A DNA stretch of 64,000 bases from Mesorhizobium mediterraneum. GTDB lineage: Bacteria; Pseudomonadota; Alphaproteobacteria; Rhizobiales; Rhizobiaceae. Position numbers and translations under genes: made by a program. Within the stretch, counting starts at the first letter, position 1. Every line of letters starts with the position of its first letter. The stretch is from contig NZ_NPKI01000043.1 in the NCBI RefSeq assembly GCF_002284565.1, positions 1 through 64,000 on the forward strand, read 5' to 3'. Of the stretch, positions 36,994 to 47,327 are shown one piece after another. The notes under the pieces are model-generated. The model worked only from the letters and a program-made list of their open reading frames with translations. It searched no databases and had not been told where the DNA came from.

Positions 36994-38365
36994 TCAGATC
37001 CCGCCCATGCAGAGGTATTTCATTTCAAGATAATCCTCGAGCCCGTGCCACCTCGCGCCCGATACCAGACTGCTTCACGCCGCCAAAGGGGGCTGCTTCG
37101 GAGGACATGCGCCCGGTTTTGATGCCCACCATGCCGTATTCCAAGGCTTCCGCCACACGCCACACGCGCTTGAGGTTGGACGCATAAAAATAGGCGGCCA
37201 GCCCGTAGATCGTGTCGTTAGTTTGATAGACGACCTGATCCGCATCATCGAAGCGAATGACCGGAGCCAACGGCCCGAATGTCTCTTCGTGCGCCACTGT
37301 CATCTCGCTGGAGACCTGGGTGAGCACCGTCGGCTGGAAGAACGTACCGTCCTTGCCGATGCGTTCGCCTCCGCATTGAACTATACCGCCCTTTGCGACG
37401 GCATCGGCGATATGGGATTCGATGTTGGCAAGTGCACGCTTGTCGATCAGTGGTCCGACAGCCACGGCCGGATCGAAGCCGTCCCCTACCGAAAGGCGGC
37501 GGACCTTCTCCACGAATTTGTCGACGAATTCATCGTGGACGTTCGACTGGACATAAAGGCGGTTGGCGGAAACGCATGTCTGACCGGCATTGCGGAACTT
37601 CGCCTGCATCGCGCCGTCTACGGCCGCATCGATATCGGCATCGTCAAAAACGATGAAAGGGGCGTTGCCGCCAAGCTCGGGGCCGACCTTCTTGATCTGA
37701 TCCGAGCACTGTCGCATCAGGAGCCGACCGACCTCGGTTGAGCCGGTGAAGCTGATCTTGCGGACCTTCGCGTTTGTGCAAAGTTCACGGCCGACCGCAT
37801 CGCCATCAGATGCATAAACCAAGTTGACAACACCTTCGGGAAAGCCGGCCTGGTGGGCGAGAGCGAACATCGCTCCCGCCACGAGCGGCGTTTGTTCAGC
37901 AGGCTTGAGCACGATCGTGCAGCCCGCCGCCAACGCCGGCGAGATCTTGCGCGCCACCATCGACGCGGGGAAATTCCATGGCGTGATTGTTCCGACGACG
38001 CCGATCGGCTGCTTGATCACGATCATGCGCCGGTCCGTCGAGGGCGGGGAGATCGTCTCGCCATAGATGCGATTGGCCTCTTCAGCGTACCATTGCAGAT
38101 ACGCGGCCGCATGTGTTACCTCCGATTTTGCTTCAGCAAGCGGCTTGCCCGTCTCTGCGGTCAGGATAGCTGCGAGATCATCGGTGTGATCGACGATCAG
38201 CTGATGCCATAGCCAGAGCATGTCGCTGCGTTCCCGGCGGTCAACGCCGCCCGTGCAGCTTGCGCGATATAGGCTTTGTCGACCGCTGCGCGCGTCTCCT
38301 CAGCACCCATATGTGGAAGTTCTGCCAGCAATTCGCCGGTCTATGGGTTGAGGACCCAAACGCGA
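36994..38365 (-). pseudogene. NAD(P)-dependent succinate-semialdehyde dehydrogenase-like gene, broken
   Basis: The central frame (37025-38221) is a typical aldehyde dehydrogenase: GVVGTITPWNFPASMVARKI, TFTG-like ISFTGSTEVGRLLM, GPELGGNAPFIVFDDADIDA (Glu) and the catalytic Cys in FRNAGQTCVSANR. Upstream, an open stretch reads TGELLAELPHMGAEETRAAV but is cut by an in-frame TAG at 38341-38343 and a frame change near 38240. At the end, one base is missing near 37060, and the true ending LEDYLEMKYLCMGGI lies in another frame, with stop at 36994. Three lesions make it non-functional. Confidence 0.8.
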
Positions 38366-38617
38366 CACCCACGATTGCGCTGGGGCAGGGCGACGTTTTG
38401 CTTGGGTGAAAGTGGTAGCGCCACAACATTGCGGCAGTCGAGACGGGCCGCAAGGCTCATGGTCGGCATTCTCGATCTGTGCATCACAAAGCAGTTGTTT
38501 CCTGAGCACCTTCTTGGACCCGGCCGGTATCCGGCATTGAGTGCCGGAGGTGAAACCAGACGGCTACAGTCAAGGCGGGGGTCTTCCCGCCTTTGCGTCC
38601 GCGCGCCCAAACAACGT

Positions 38618-39079
38618 TCAGACCGCGCCGTTATTGCGGGCTCTCTTTGCTGGGGCAGCCTGTTCGGCTTGGTGAGGCTTTCGACCCAGGCCGATAGTCT
38701 TGGCCAAAGCTGAGCGCGCCGCGGCATAGTTCGGCGCGACCATCGGATAGTCTGCCGGCAGACCCCACTTGGCACGGTATTCGTCGGGCGTAAGGCCGTA
38801 GTGGGTAGAGAGATGCCGCTTCAGCGACTTGAATTTCTTTCCGTCCTCCAGGCTTATGATGTAGTCGGGCGTGACTGACTTCCTGATGGGAACCGCAGGT
38901 GTGAGCGCTTCAGGCTTGGCAACCAGGCCGCCGATCGTGCCCTTCAACGCGGCATGCACCTGGGCGATCAGGGCCGGAAGCTCGCCCACGGGGACTGGAT
39001 TGTTCGAAACGTAGGCAGATACGACGGCGGCGGTGAGCTCGATCACGGGATCAGTATTGTTCGCGGTTTCTTCTGTCAC
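38618..39079 (-). CDS. Ros/MucR family transcriptional regulator lacking the zinc Cys
   Basis: A protein of about 153 residues. The GTG at 39079 was chosen because AGGAG lies seven bases before it and family similarity starts at TEETANNTDPVIELTAAVVS. The DNA-binding domain reads PDYIISLEDGKKFKSLKRHL, then STHYGLTPDEYRAKWGLPAD. Ros and MucR have Cys where this protein has Ser (IIS versus IVC), as in several Mesorhizobium loti Ml proteins that fold without zinc. Such proteins bind AT-rich DNA in an H-NS-like way and control exopolysaccharide, motility and symbiosis genes. Confidence 0.85.
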   Translation of the reverse strand: MTEETANNTDPVIELTAAVVSAYVSNNPVPVGELPALIAQVHAALKGTIGGLVAKPEALTPAVPIRKSVTPDYIISLEDGKKFKSLKRHLSTHYGLTPDEYRAKWGLPADYPMVAPNYAAARSALAKTIGLGRKPHQAEQAAPAKRARNNGAV

Positions 39080-39121
39080 GAATGCTCCTGTTCTGATCGC
39101 CCCGGCAAAGTTCCTCTTCAT

Positions 39122-39440
39122 TAGTGAAGGCAGCCCCAGAACGCAATGAAAGTTGCGTTAGGTCTGCCCTGATATCGTGTTCTCAAGGCGCGGCCTGAGC
39201 CATGCGCACATCGATGGTACATCGCGACCCGCTCAAACCTTGATGGCGGAACGGTCGCTTGGGTCCGGCACGGCGCTTTGGCCAATTTCCAGCAGAATGG
39301 TTTGGTTCGGCTTCGAAACAGCGGTCAAGAATTACTTCGGCTCGGCATCTATTATGCCCTCATCCTGCCACTGTGCATAGGCAAGTGCGCAAAGGGGGGA
39401 TCTTCACCGCTCCTGTACACAAAAAGAGAGGCTCGGCCAA
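39122..39440. other. intergenic, nothing recognised
   Basis: Divergent space between the MucR-like gene and the first MFS gene. It should hold promoters for both, but no clear consensus was seen. Confidence 0.35.
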
Positions 39441-41093
39441 ATGAGCAGGATGGCGCGTGCGGACGCGGCTTCAGTTTCGTCGGCGACGTTTGCACCGCTG
39501 GAGAACCCCACTTTTCGTGTGATCTGGCTTGCCGCACAGGTCTCCAGCTTGGGCTGGCTGTTTCAGACAGTAGCGGTCAGCTGGGTGATGGCAACCATCT
39601 CGAGCTCGGACGTGATGGTCGCGCTTGTGCAGACGTCCACGACGCTGCCCGTATTTATTCTGTCGATCTTTGCCGGCGCCATTGCCGATAATTTCAGCCG
39701 CCGCAAAGTGATGGCGCTGGGTTGGTGCGTGATCGCGCTGTCTTCGACAATGCTGACTGCCCTTGTCGGGCTGGGCTTTTACAATCCATGGATGATCCTC
39801 GCATTTAGCTCCTTGGCTGGATGCGGCGCCGCCTTCACTGATCCAGCTTGGCATGCCTCCGTCGGCGACGTCCTGCGAAAGCGTGAAGTTCCGGCCGCGG
39901 TCACACTTATCTCTGTTGGCTACAATGCCATGCGCAGCATCGGTCCGGCGCTCGGAGGCGTCGTTGTAGCCTCTTTCGGACCGCTGACGGCTTTCTCGGT
40001 GGCGACCCTGACCTGCTTTGCCATGCTGTGGGCAATAGCGATTTGTAAATGGAGCGGCCGCTCTTCGCCCCTTCCGCGTGAGCCATTGACCACGGCCATC
40101 CATGACGGCGTGCGCTTCACGGCCTTGTCGGGAGAGATCAAGGCGGCAATCGCGCGCGGAACTCTATTTGGACTGACCAGTATCTCGATACTGGCGCTGC
40201 TGCCTCTCGTCGCCCGTGATCAACTGGGGGGAGGCCCGATAGCCTATGGTGTCCTGATGGCCGGATTTGGGGTGGGGGCCTTGTGCGCCGGCATCTCCAA
40301 CAACGTGCTGAGACAGTCGCTATCGCAGGAGCGGCTGACGACACTGGCGTGCATAGCCTGCGCCGCTTGTTGCCTGGCGCTTGCTTTAACACCGTCACTG
40401 GTCGTGGCGAGTGTTGCCCTCACCCTCGGCGGCGCGGGCTGGGTCGTCACCTGGACGGGGCTTGACGTAAGCGTGCAGTTGTCGAGCCCACGGTGGGTCG
40501 TTGGTCGCTCGCTGTCGATCTACTCTGCCCTGTCATCGGGCGGCATCGCCGCCGGCAGCTGGGTGTGGGGTATGGTGGCTGAGAACTATTCGCTCAGCCT
40601 GGCGCTGGAGAGTTCCGCTGGCGCTCTGCTGTTGGTTGCCGCCACCGGGTTCCTGCTCCCAATCCGTCAATGGATAGAGTCTGACCTCGATCCTCTTGCC
40701 TTCGAAACGCCAGAGCTCGCCCTGGACTTGAAGTCGAGAAGCGGGCCTATCGTCGTCAAAATCGAGTACTCAATCCCGGAGCCAAATGTCGAAGCTTTTC
40801 TGGACCTCATGCGCGAACGCCGCCGGGTGCAAAGCCGCGTCGGTGCCCGGCACTGGAATCTCCAGCGCGATCTGCAGGAGCCGTTGCATTGGACGGAGAC
40901 ATTCCGCACGCCGACCTGGATGGACTTCCTTCGCTTGAACCATCGTCTCACTGGGGCGGACAAAGAGCTGGACCTACGCCTCCTCGAATTGCACGTGGGA
41001 GAGATTTTACCTCGCACCAGGCTTTCGATTGAGCGGCCGACCGGGGGAACCCGCAAGCGGGATCAGTCGACGGGGTTGCTTTTCCGACGTTGA
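39441..41093 (+). CDS. MFS exporter with C-terminal ABM-like domain (copy 1)
   Basis: A 550-residue inner-membrane protein. Residues 15-410 form a DHA3/EntS-type MFS transporter of 12 expected helices (VSSLGWLFQTVAVSWVMATI, the motif A region GAIADNFSRRKVMALGW, GYNAMRSIGPALGGVVVASF). The last ~130 residues (VKIEYSIPEPNVEAFLDLMR ... HWTETFRTPTWMDFLRLNHR) resemble an antibiotic-biosynthesis-monooxygenase (ABM) fold. Two paralogues lie at 48932 and 51462. It probably exports a small molecule; the role of the fused domain is unknown. Confidence 0.85.
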   Translation: MSRMARADAASVSSATFAPLENPTFRVIWLAAQVSSLGWLFQTVAVSWVMATISSSDVMVALVQTSTTLPVFILSIFAGAIADNFSRRKVMALGWCVIALSSTMLTALVGLGFYNPWMILAFSSLAGCGAAFTDPAWHASVGDVLRKREVPAAVTLISVGYNAMRSIGPALGGVVVASFGPLTAFSVATLTCFAMLWAIAICKWSGRSSPLPREPLTTAIHDGVRFTALSGEIKAAIARGTLFGLTSISILALLPLVARDQLGGGPIAYGVLMAGFGVGALCAGISNNVLRQSLSQERLTTLACIACAACCLALALTPSLVVASVALTLGGAGWVVTWTGLDVSVQLSSPRWVVGRSLSIYSALSSGGIAAGSWVWGMVAENYSLSLALESSAGALLLVAATGFLLPIRQWIESDLDPLAFETPELALDLKSRSGPIVVKIEYSIPEPNVEAFLDLMRERRRVQSRVGARHWNLQRDLQEPLHWTETFRTPTWMDFLRLNHRLTGADKELDLRLLELHVGEILPRTRLSIERPTGGTRKRDQSTGLLFRR

Positions 41094-41238
41094 TCGCATC
41101 GGCTTCGGTGGGATGGTGACTGATCATCGATCACCCTTTGGGGCATCGAGCTATTGGCGCACTCGATCATGGTCCGCACAGTGAGCAAATCGGGCGGTTC
41201 AGCTTTTGGGGCTTCCAGCAGGCGAGCGATGCCGGCGG

Positions 41239-42066
41239 TCAGCCGCTGCGGCGAGTTTCGGCGCCATGGTTTTCGGTTCGGGACACGCCGAGCCGGGACA
41301 AAACCTCGTCGCGAAGGCCAATGAAATTCGGATCGGAGCGGTCGCGGGAGACTGCGTCGGTGACGGGCAGGATCGTGGCGATCCGCCCGGGGTGGGGATG
41401 CATGACGACGATCCGATCTCCAAGGTAGACGGCTTCATCGACGTCGTGCGTGACGAGCACGGCGGTCGTGCCACTCGTTCCGGACGATTCTTTGAAGTTC
41501 GTCCTGCAGGCGCAGCCGGGTCAGTGCGTCGAGGGCCCCGAAGGGCTCATCGAGCAGCAGAAAGCGCGGCTTGGTGACAAGCGCCCGGGCGATCGCCACA
41601 CGCTGCGCCATGCCGCCCGACAATTGGGCAGGATAGGCTTTGGCAAATTGCTCGAGGCCGACCAGATGCAGATGGTCGCGAACGAGTTGGCCCCGCTCAG
41701 CCGCGCCCAACCCGCTTTGGCGCAGCGCCGCCGCCACATTGGCCTCGACATTGAGCCAGGGCAAAAGCCTATGCTCCTGAAAACGATCGAGCGGTCGAGA
41801 CCAGGCCGTTCCACCCTGTGCCCATCGACCTGGATCTCGCCGTCATAGTCGGTGTCGAGGCCGAGAACCAGCCGCAGCAAAGTGGATTTGCCGCACCCCG
41901 AAGATCCCACGATGCTGACGAACTCGCCCTCGTTGACTGCAAGATGGACATGCGACAGCGCCTGGACCTGCCGGCCGGCGACCCTGAACCTCTTGCTGAC
42001 GTCAGCAATCTCCAGAGCGCAGCTTTGGCCACGCCCCCGGTCGAACGTGGCGACAGGGCCGCTCAT
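41239..42066 (-). pseudogene. sulfonate/taurine-type ABC ATPase, frameshifted
   Basis: SsuB/TauB-like ATPase in three frames. From ATG 42066: ALEIADVSKRFRVAGRQVQA and the Walker A IVGSSGCGKSTLL. After a missing base near 41770: [14 protein letters not shown]-type sequence, signature [15 protein letters not shown] and Walker [15 protein letters not shown]. After a second shift near 41460: [20 protein letters not shown] (switch His). All motifs exist but not in one frame. The start overlaps the permease stop (ATGA). Confidence 0.8.
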
Positions 42067-42887
42067 GGGATCCTCCAGCGCAGAAGGCGATGCTCCAGGG
42101 CGCCGGCGACGACATTGAAGACCACGCCGACGCCACCGAGCAAAAGAATGCACAGCAACAGCAGATCCATGTGGAACAGGTGCTGGCCCTCGTTCATGCG
42201 CCCGCCGAGACCGGGTGCGATGTTGAGCAGAAGCTCGGCGCCCACCGTAGCGGTCCAGGCGTAAATCAGCGCCGAATGCAGGCCCGTGAAGATTTGTGGC
42301 AGCGCACCCGGGATGGCGATGATCCAGGCAAATTCGAACCAGCCGAAGGTCAGGACGTCGGCAAGCTCGCGATAGCTCCGCGGGATGCCTGACACTCCCT
42401 GCCAGGTGTTGATCAGGGCCGGCTGAAACGCCGCGAGCGCGATGAAGACGACCTTGCCGGCCTCGCCGCCGCCGAACCACATCGAGATGAGGGGAACCCA
42501 GGCGAACAGGGCGATCTGACGGTGTACCAGCAGCACCGGCCCGAGCAGGCGTTCAATGATGCGGGAAAACCCGATCGCCAAACCAAGCGCGATTCCCGCC
42601 ACACTGCCACAGGCGAACCCAATCAGGTCGCGCTGCAGGCTCGCCAGTAGATTGAAGCCGAGGCCGCCGTCGCCGAACTCCGCAATGCCACGGGCCACCA
42701 CTGCTTCGAGCGGCGGCACAAAACGCGCGTCGGCAACGCCGGCGTGCGCGAGCAACTCCCAGATCGCCAGCAGCGTAATCGGTAAGGCAAGCGGCCGCAG
42801 ATATCGGCTGACAAGGCGGAAGGGCGGCGGGGCGATAGGAACGCTGTGCGACAGCCGCTCCAGACCCATAATTGTGATCAGGCTCAT
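42063..42887 (-). CDS. ABC permease, SsuC/TauC-like (second of two)
   Basis: A 274-residue BPD_transp_1 permease of the nitrate/sulfonate/taurine group. Helices include LRPLALPITLLAIWELLAHA at the start, and the EAA-type loop reads YRELADVLTFGWFEFAWIIA. It overlaps the preceding permease by four bases (ATGA) and the ATPase gene likewise, showing a tightly packed operon. Apparently intact. Confidence 0.88.
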   Translation of the reverse strand: MSLITIMGLERLSHSVPIAPPPFRLVSRYLRPLALPITLLAIWELLAHAGVADARFVPPLEAVVARGIAEFGDGGLGFNLLASLQRDLIGFACGSVAGIALGLAIGFSRIIERLLGPVLLVHRQIALFAWVPLISMWFGGGEAGKVVFIALAAFQPALINTWQGVSGIPRSYRELADVLTFGWFEFAWIIAIPGALPQIFTGLHSALIYAWTATVGAELLLNIAPGLGGRMNEGQHLFHMDLLLLCILLLGGVGVVFNVVAGALEHRLLRWRIP

Positions 42888-43726
42888 CGTGGGGTCTCCG
42901 GACGCCAGCGTTGCAGATGGCTTTCGGCAAGCGTGAGCAGGCCATGGATCACCAATCCTATGAGGCCGACGACGATCATGGCCGAAAGAACGAGTTCCAA
43001 TTGAAAGAGCTGACGGCCATATGCCATCAGGTATCCGAGTCCTTCGAAGGATGCGATGAGCTCTACCGCAACCAGGGCCTGCCAGCCGTTGGCAAGGCCT
43101 TCGCGCAGCCCTGTGAAGATCGACGGCACGGCGGAAGGCAGCACGATCATAGTAAGTTTCGACCAGCGGCTGAACGAAAGGACGCGGCCAAGCTCTAGAT
43201 AGGCTTCCGGGACGTCGCGCACGCCTTGGGAGGTGTTCAGTACGACTGGAATGAAGGCTGACCAGCCGATGACGATGATCTTCAGGCCTTCGTCGATCCC
43301 GACTGTCAGGATGATGATCGGCATCCAGCCGAGGGTCGGGACCTGGCTGAGGGCCAGGAACAGCGGATCGACGAAGTCGCGAAGGGTCTTCGACAGGCCA
43401 ACCGCAGTGCCGAATACCAGGCCCGCCAGCGCGCCCGCAGCAAATCCCTCCGCAACGCGCTCAAGGCTGGTAACCGTGCTGGAAAGCAGCGAGCCGTCCT
43501 GGATGGCATCCAACAAAGTGTCGACCACGACCCATGGCGGCGGCAGGATCTGCTCGGGCAATTGGCCGAGCAGAGCTGCCACCGTCCAGGCCGTCAGAAG
43601 GCCCAACGGCACCACCAGGCCAAGAACCAGGGTGCCGGCAGCCGGGAGGATGCGGCGCCGATTGGGGGCAACACCGGCGGTGCTGTCCCCATGGCCAGTC
43701 TGGGCCGCGCGGTGGCCGGCGCCCAT
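42884..43726 (-). CDS. ABC permease, SsuC/TauC-like (first of two)
   Basis: A 280-residue permease with first helix LVLGLVVPLGLLTAWTVAAL, GTAVGLSKTLRDFVDPLFLA and the EAA loop PEAYLELGRVLSFSRWSKLT. Intact. Two different permease subunits in one operon suggest a heterodimeric channel, whereas SsuC usually forms a homodimer. It follows the binding-protein stop by one base. Confidence 0.88.
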   Translation of the reverse strand: MGAGHRAAQTGHGDSTAGVAPNRRRILPAAGTLVLGLVVPLGLLTAWTVAALLGQLPEQILPPPWVVVDTLLDAIQDGSLLSSTVTSLERVAEGFAAGALAGLVFGTAVGLSKTLRDFVDPLFLALSQVPTLGWMPIIILTVGIDEGLKIIVIGWSAFIPVVLNTSQGVRDVPEAYLELGRVLSFSRWSKLTMIVLPSAVPSIFTGLREGLANGWQALVAVELIASFEGLGYLMAYGRQLFQLELVLSAMIVVGLIGLVIHGLLTLAESHLQRWRPETPR

Positions 43727-43727
43727 C

Positions 43728-44820
43728 TTAGTTGCTCGCCGCTTTGGTGTGTTCGACTTCGCCCTCGGTCACTTTCTGGCCTCTCGAGTCGAAGGTGGAC
43801 CAGTAGTTCTCGAGCTTCAGGTCTACCAGGGCCTGCTTGAGGTACTTGGTCTCGAACCAACTGTCGATGTCGACGTCCTTCTTGATCAGGCCATAGGCTT
43901 TGGCGCGCGCCGCCTGATCTTTTGTAGCGCGCCATAATGAAGTCATCGACTACAGGCGACAGGCGGTGCGCCAGGCGCTCGTCTTTGAAATCGGCCTCGA
44001 AGCTTTCGACCGGCAGGCCGGCCTTCGACCAGAGCTCGAAGACTGCCTGGCGATTGGCCTCGTCCGAGCCGAAGCGCGCGCCCTTGACGAAGGCACGCAC
44101 GACCTTGGCGGTGAACTCTGGGTGGGCCTTCTCGAACTCCGCGGTGACGAGGAGCCCGGCGTTGCGCCCGAGGGTCGGGTCGTCGTTCTTGGTCGAGTAG
44201 ATGATCTTGACCGCGCCACGTTTCGCGAGGTCGAGATATTCCGAGCCGCCGAAGGAAGCCTCGACATTGCCCGAGATGAGCGCGGCCGTGGCGGAATTCG
44301 AGTCGAGACTGACGAAGCGGATATCTTTTTCGGCAAGGCCGTGTTTTTCGAGGACGCGGTCGGTGGCGATCTGCAAATTGGTGCCGCGGAACTGCGCCAC
44401 CTTATGGCCCTTCAGGTCCTCCACCGTCTTGAGCTGTGAATCCGGAGGTACGGCGAGATAAAGCGCATCATGGCTGCCGGCGGAGGCCAGATATTTGGTC
44501 TGAAGACCGCGCGAGCGGCCGACGATCGAAGGCAGATCGCCGAGGCCAGCGGCGAAGTCAAGTTGGCCGGCGGCAAGCGACTCGTTGAGAGCCGGGCCGG
44601 CTCCGCGGAAGAACGTCCATGTGATCTTTGCGTCGGGCACGTCCTTGAACTCGGCCTCGACAAGCTTCTGCACATTGGCCACGGCGACATAGTCGCCATA
44701 GGCATAGGGCCGGTCGTCGATGCCGGTTCCGGGATAGCCGATGCGGATGAGGGTCTCGGCCGACGCGGGAGCGGAGGCGAGAAGGCCGCCGATCAGGGCT
44801 GCGATATGCGCGAATTTCAT
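43728..44820 (-). pseudogene. aliphatic sulfonate/taurine-type substrate-binding protein, frameshifted
   Basis: SsuA-like periplasmic protein with a clear signal peptide (MKFAHIAALIGGLLASAPAS, cut after ASA) and typical body (FFRGAGPALNESLAAGQLDF, LASAGSHDALYLAVPPDSQL, GVEASFGGSEYLDLA-type loop). Near 43925 one extra A in TACAAAAGATCAG shifts the frame after DDFIMARYK. The true last ~70 residues (KDQAARAKAYGLIKKDVDID ... GEVEHTKAASN) lie one frame over and end at 43728. As written, the protein has a wrong C-terminus. Confidence 0.8.
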
Positions 44821-44848
44821 GAGTGAGGATCCTGGCTGGAGGGAAGGG

Positions 44849-45777
44849 TCAGGCGGCGCGGGTGACGGCGTCGCGAACCAGCTTCTTGCGGTGACGCTGT
44901 GGCGGCCGTCGACGCTCACCGGAACGTCGCCGTCGAGAGTGGTGCGGCGCACGACACGGGCGCGGTCGCCATAGTCGTTGACGGCGTAATGCTGGGTGGC
45001 ACGGTTGTCCCAGATGGCGACGTCGTTTTCTCGCCAGCGCCAGCGCACCGTGTTTTCGATGCGCAGGACATGAGACTGGAGCAGGGCGTAGAGCTGCTCG
45101 GAATCGCTCTTGGAATAGCCGACGAAACGCTGCACGAAGGAGCCGAGTATGAGCGAGCGCTCACCGGTTTCCGGATGGACGCGCACCACGGGATGGTCGG
45201 TCTCGTAGACGGTGGAAGCAAAGACCTCTTCATAGTGGCGGCGATCGGCTTCGCTGGCATGCGGGCGCTGTGCGGCATAGTCATAGGCATTGCTATGAGT
45301 TGCCCACAGCTGTTCGGCGGTCGCCTTGAGCGCCGGTGGCAGGCTGTCGTAGGCGGCCACTGTGTTGGACCAAACCGTATCACCGCCAACCTCGGGAATG
45401 GTTACGCCGCGCAGGATCGAGATCTTGGGATAGGCGTCAACGAAGGTAACGTCAGTGTGCCAGGCATCGGCGCGGCCACCGCGCGAGGAGTCAAGTTCAA
45501 GAATCGAGGGTGTGCCGTTGCGGACATGCTCGGTTGGATGTGGAACGAGATTGCCGAGGCGCTTGGAAAAACGCTCCTGCTCGGCATCGGTGAGCTGATC
45601 CTGGTCGCGGAAGAAGATCACCTTGTGCTGCAGCAGAGCGGCATTGATGGCGGCGATCGTCTCGCCGGAAAGGTCGCCCGAAAGCTTGATGCCGCCGATC
45701 TCGGCGCCGATCCGCGCGGCGACCGGTTTGATAGTCAGCGAGGATGCCGTAGGGCGGGTCTGCGTTGATATGGTCAT
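44849..45777 (-). CDS. TauD/TfdA-family alpha-ketoglutarate dioxygenase
   Basis: About 308 residues, Fe(II)/2-oxoglutarate dioxygenase. Metal and cosubstrate residues: WHTDVTF (His and Asp), TVWSNTVAAYDSL, and WDNRATQHYAVNDYGDRARV (second His and the Arg that binds 2-oxoglutarate). Such enzymes release sulfite from taurine or sulfate from alkyl sulfates. All catalytic residues are intact, but one base is missing after HSVTAR near 44885. The natural ending KKLVRDAVTRAA and stop at 44849 are therefore out of frame, and the frame runs straight on into the binding-protein gene. Confidence 0.8.
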
Positions 45778-45846
45778 GAGGGACTGCTCCTTGGTTTGGG
45801 CCGCCGGCGTGGCTCGGCCCTTTGCCGGTGGTTGAAGGGAGTTGGC

Positions 45847-47208
45847 TTATTCGGCCGCCTGACCGGCAGGCTCGCGGTGAGGGGCACGATGAGCGGGATG
45901 CTTCAATCCGAGGTTCTCGCGAAGGGTAGAGCCTTCATATTCGGTGCGGAAAAGGCCACGTCGGCGCAGCTCGGGGATGACCAGCTCGATGAAATCATCG
46001 AGCCCGCCGGGCACGGTCGGCGGCATGATGTTGAAGCCATCGGCGCCGCCTTTGGTGAAGCGCTCTTCGAGTTGGTCCGCAATGGTCTCGGCCGTCCCGA
46101 CAAGCTGCCAATGGCCGCGCGCCCCGGCAATCGTTTCATAGAGCTGACGGATGGTGAGATTGTCCCGCCGGGCGAGATCGATGATCAATTGCTGGCGGCT
46201 CTTGCCGCGCTCGGTTTCGCTCAGGTCCGGCAGCGGCCCGTCGAGCGGATAGGCGGAAAGGTCGACCCCGCCGGAGAGGTTTGACAGGAGCTCCAGCCCG
46301 ACATCGGGGTGGATCAGCGACTGGATCTTCTCGAACTTTTCGCGCGCCTCGCCTTCCCTTTGCGCCACCACCGGAAAGACGCCCGGCATGATCTTCAAAT
46401 CATCGGGATGGCGGCCATACTTCTCGAGACGTCCCTTGAGGTCTGCGTAGAAGCTCTGCGCATCCGGGAGTGTCCGCTGGGCGGTGAAGACAACCTCCGC
46501 GGTGCGGGCCACCAATTCTTTGCCCGTCTCGGAAGAGCCGGCCTGAACGACTACCGGGTGACCCTGCGGCGAACGCGAGACCGTCAGCGGTCCGCGCACC
46601 CGGAAATGGCGTCCGCTGTACCCGAGGATATGCAGTTTCTCCCGGTCGAAGAACAGGCCGCTTTCCTTGTCGCGCAGAAAGGCATCATCCTCCCAGCTGT
46701 TCCAAAGGCCGAGCACGACATCAGCGAATTCTTCCGCCCGTGCGTAACGGTCCTGATGCGCGAACTGGCTGATGTTGCCGAAGTTCTGCAATTCGAGCGG
46801 ATTGGACGAGGTCACGAGGTTCCAGCCGGCCCTCCCGGCGCTGATCTGATCGAGCGAGGCGAATTTGCGGGCCAGATTGAACGGCTCGTTGAACGTGGTG
46901 GAGGCTGTTGCCACCAGGCCGATGCGCTCCGTCACCACGGCAAGCGCCGACAGCAGCGTCACAGGCTCGAAGCCGACTGCCCACTCGTCGGTCCGGGAGA
47001 GGGACTTGAGATCATCCGTATGGGCCGCGACCCCGTCAGCCAGGAAGATCAGGTCGAATTTCGCACGTTCTGCCGCCTGGGCGAATGCGATGCGCCGGCT
47101 GAGGCTTGTCGTCGCGTCCGCGGCGGTGTCCGGGTGGCGCCATGCCGCCACATGGTGGCCAGCAGGATACATAAAGGCGCCTAGCCGCAGCTTGCCAACC
47201 TTGCTCAC
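45847..47208 (-). CDS. LLM-class FMN-dependent monooxygenase (NtaA/SnaA/DszA family)
   Basis: About 453 residues, TIM-barrel flavin monooxygenase working with a separate FMN reductase. The GTG at 47208 (VSKVGKLRLGAFMYPAGHHV) was chosen because AAGGAGA precedes it. Typical segments: FDLIFLADG, DEWAVGFEPVTLLSALAVVT, SAGRAGWNLVTSSNPLELQN, GHPVVVQAGSSETGKELVAR. Relatives oxidise nitrilotriacetate, dibenzothiophene sulfone or dimethyl sulfide. In this operon with sulfonate-type transport and TauD it probably cleaves a C-S bond. Confidence 0.88.
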   Translation of the reverse strand: MSKVGKLRLGAFMYPAGHHVAAWRHPDTAADATTSLSRRIAFAQAAERAKFDLIFLADGVAAHTDDLKSLSRTDEWAVGFEPVTLLSALAVVTERIGLVATASTTFNEPFNLARKFASLDQISAGRAGWNLVTSSNPLELQNFGNISQFAHQDRYARAEEFADVVLGLWNSWEDDAFLRDKESGLFFDREKLHILGYSGRHFRVRGPLTVSRSPQGHPVVVQAGSSETGKELVARTAEVVFTAQRTLPDAQSFYADLKGRLEKYGRHPDDLKIMPGVFPVVAQREGEAREKFEKIQSLIHPDVGLELLSNLSGGVDLSAYPLDGPLPDLSETERGKSRQQLIIDLARRDNLTIRQLYETIAGARGHWQLVGTAETIADQLEERFTKGGADGFNIMPPTVPGGLDDFIELVIPELRRRGLFRTEYEGSTLRENLGLKHPAHRAPHREPAGQAAE

Positions 47209-47327
47209 CTTCAGTCTCCTTTTCAGCCACAACAGAAATTCACGATCAGGACGACGTGTTGCCGGGATGCGATCGATCGGGATCTCGGCGGCGGCCAAGG
47301 TTGCCGATGCCCCCCATCCGGCCGCGC

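Noticed and set aside
43594-45777. A natural TauD-binding protein fusion enzyme
   Set aside because: The join contains the out-of-frame normal end of TauD and an intact signal peptide for the second protein, so a one-base deletion is the simpler explanation.
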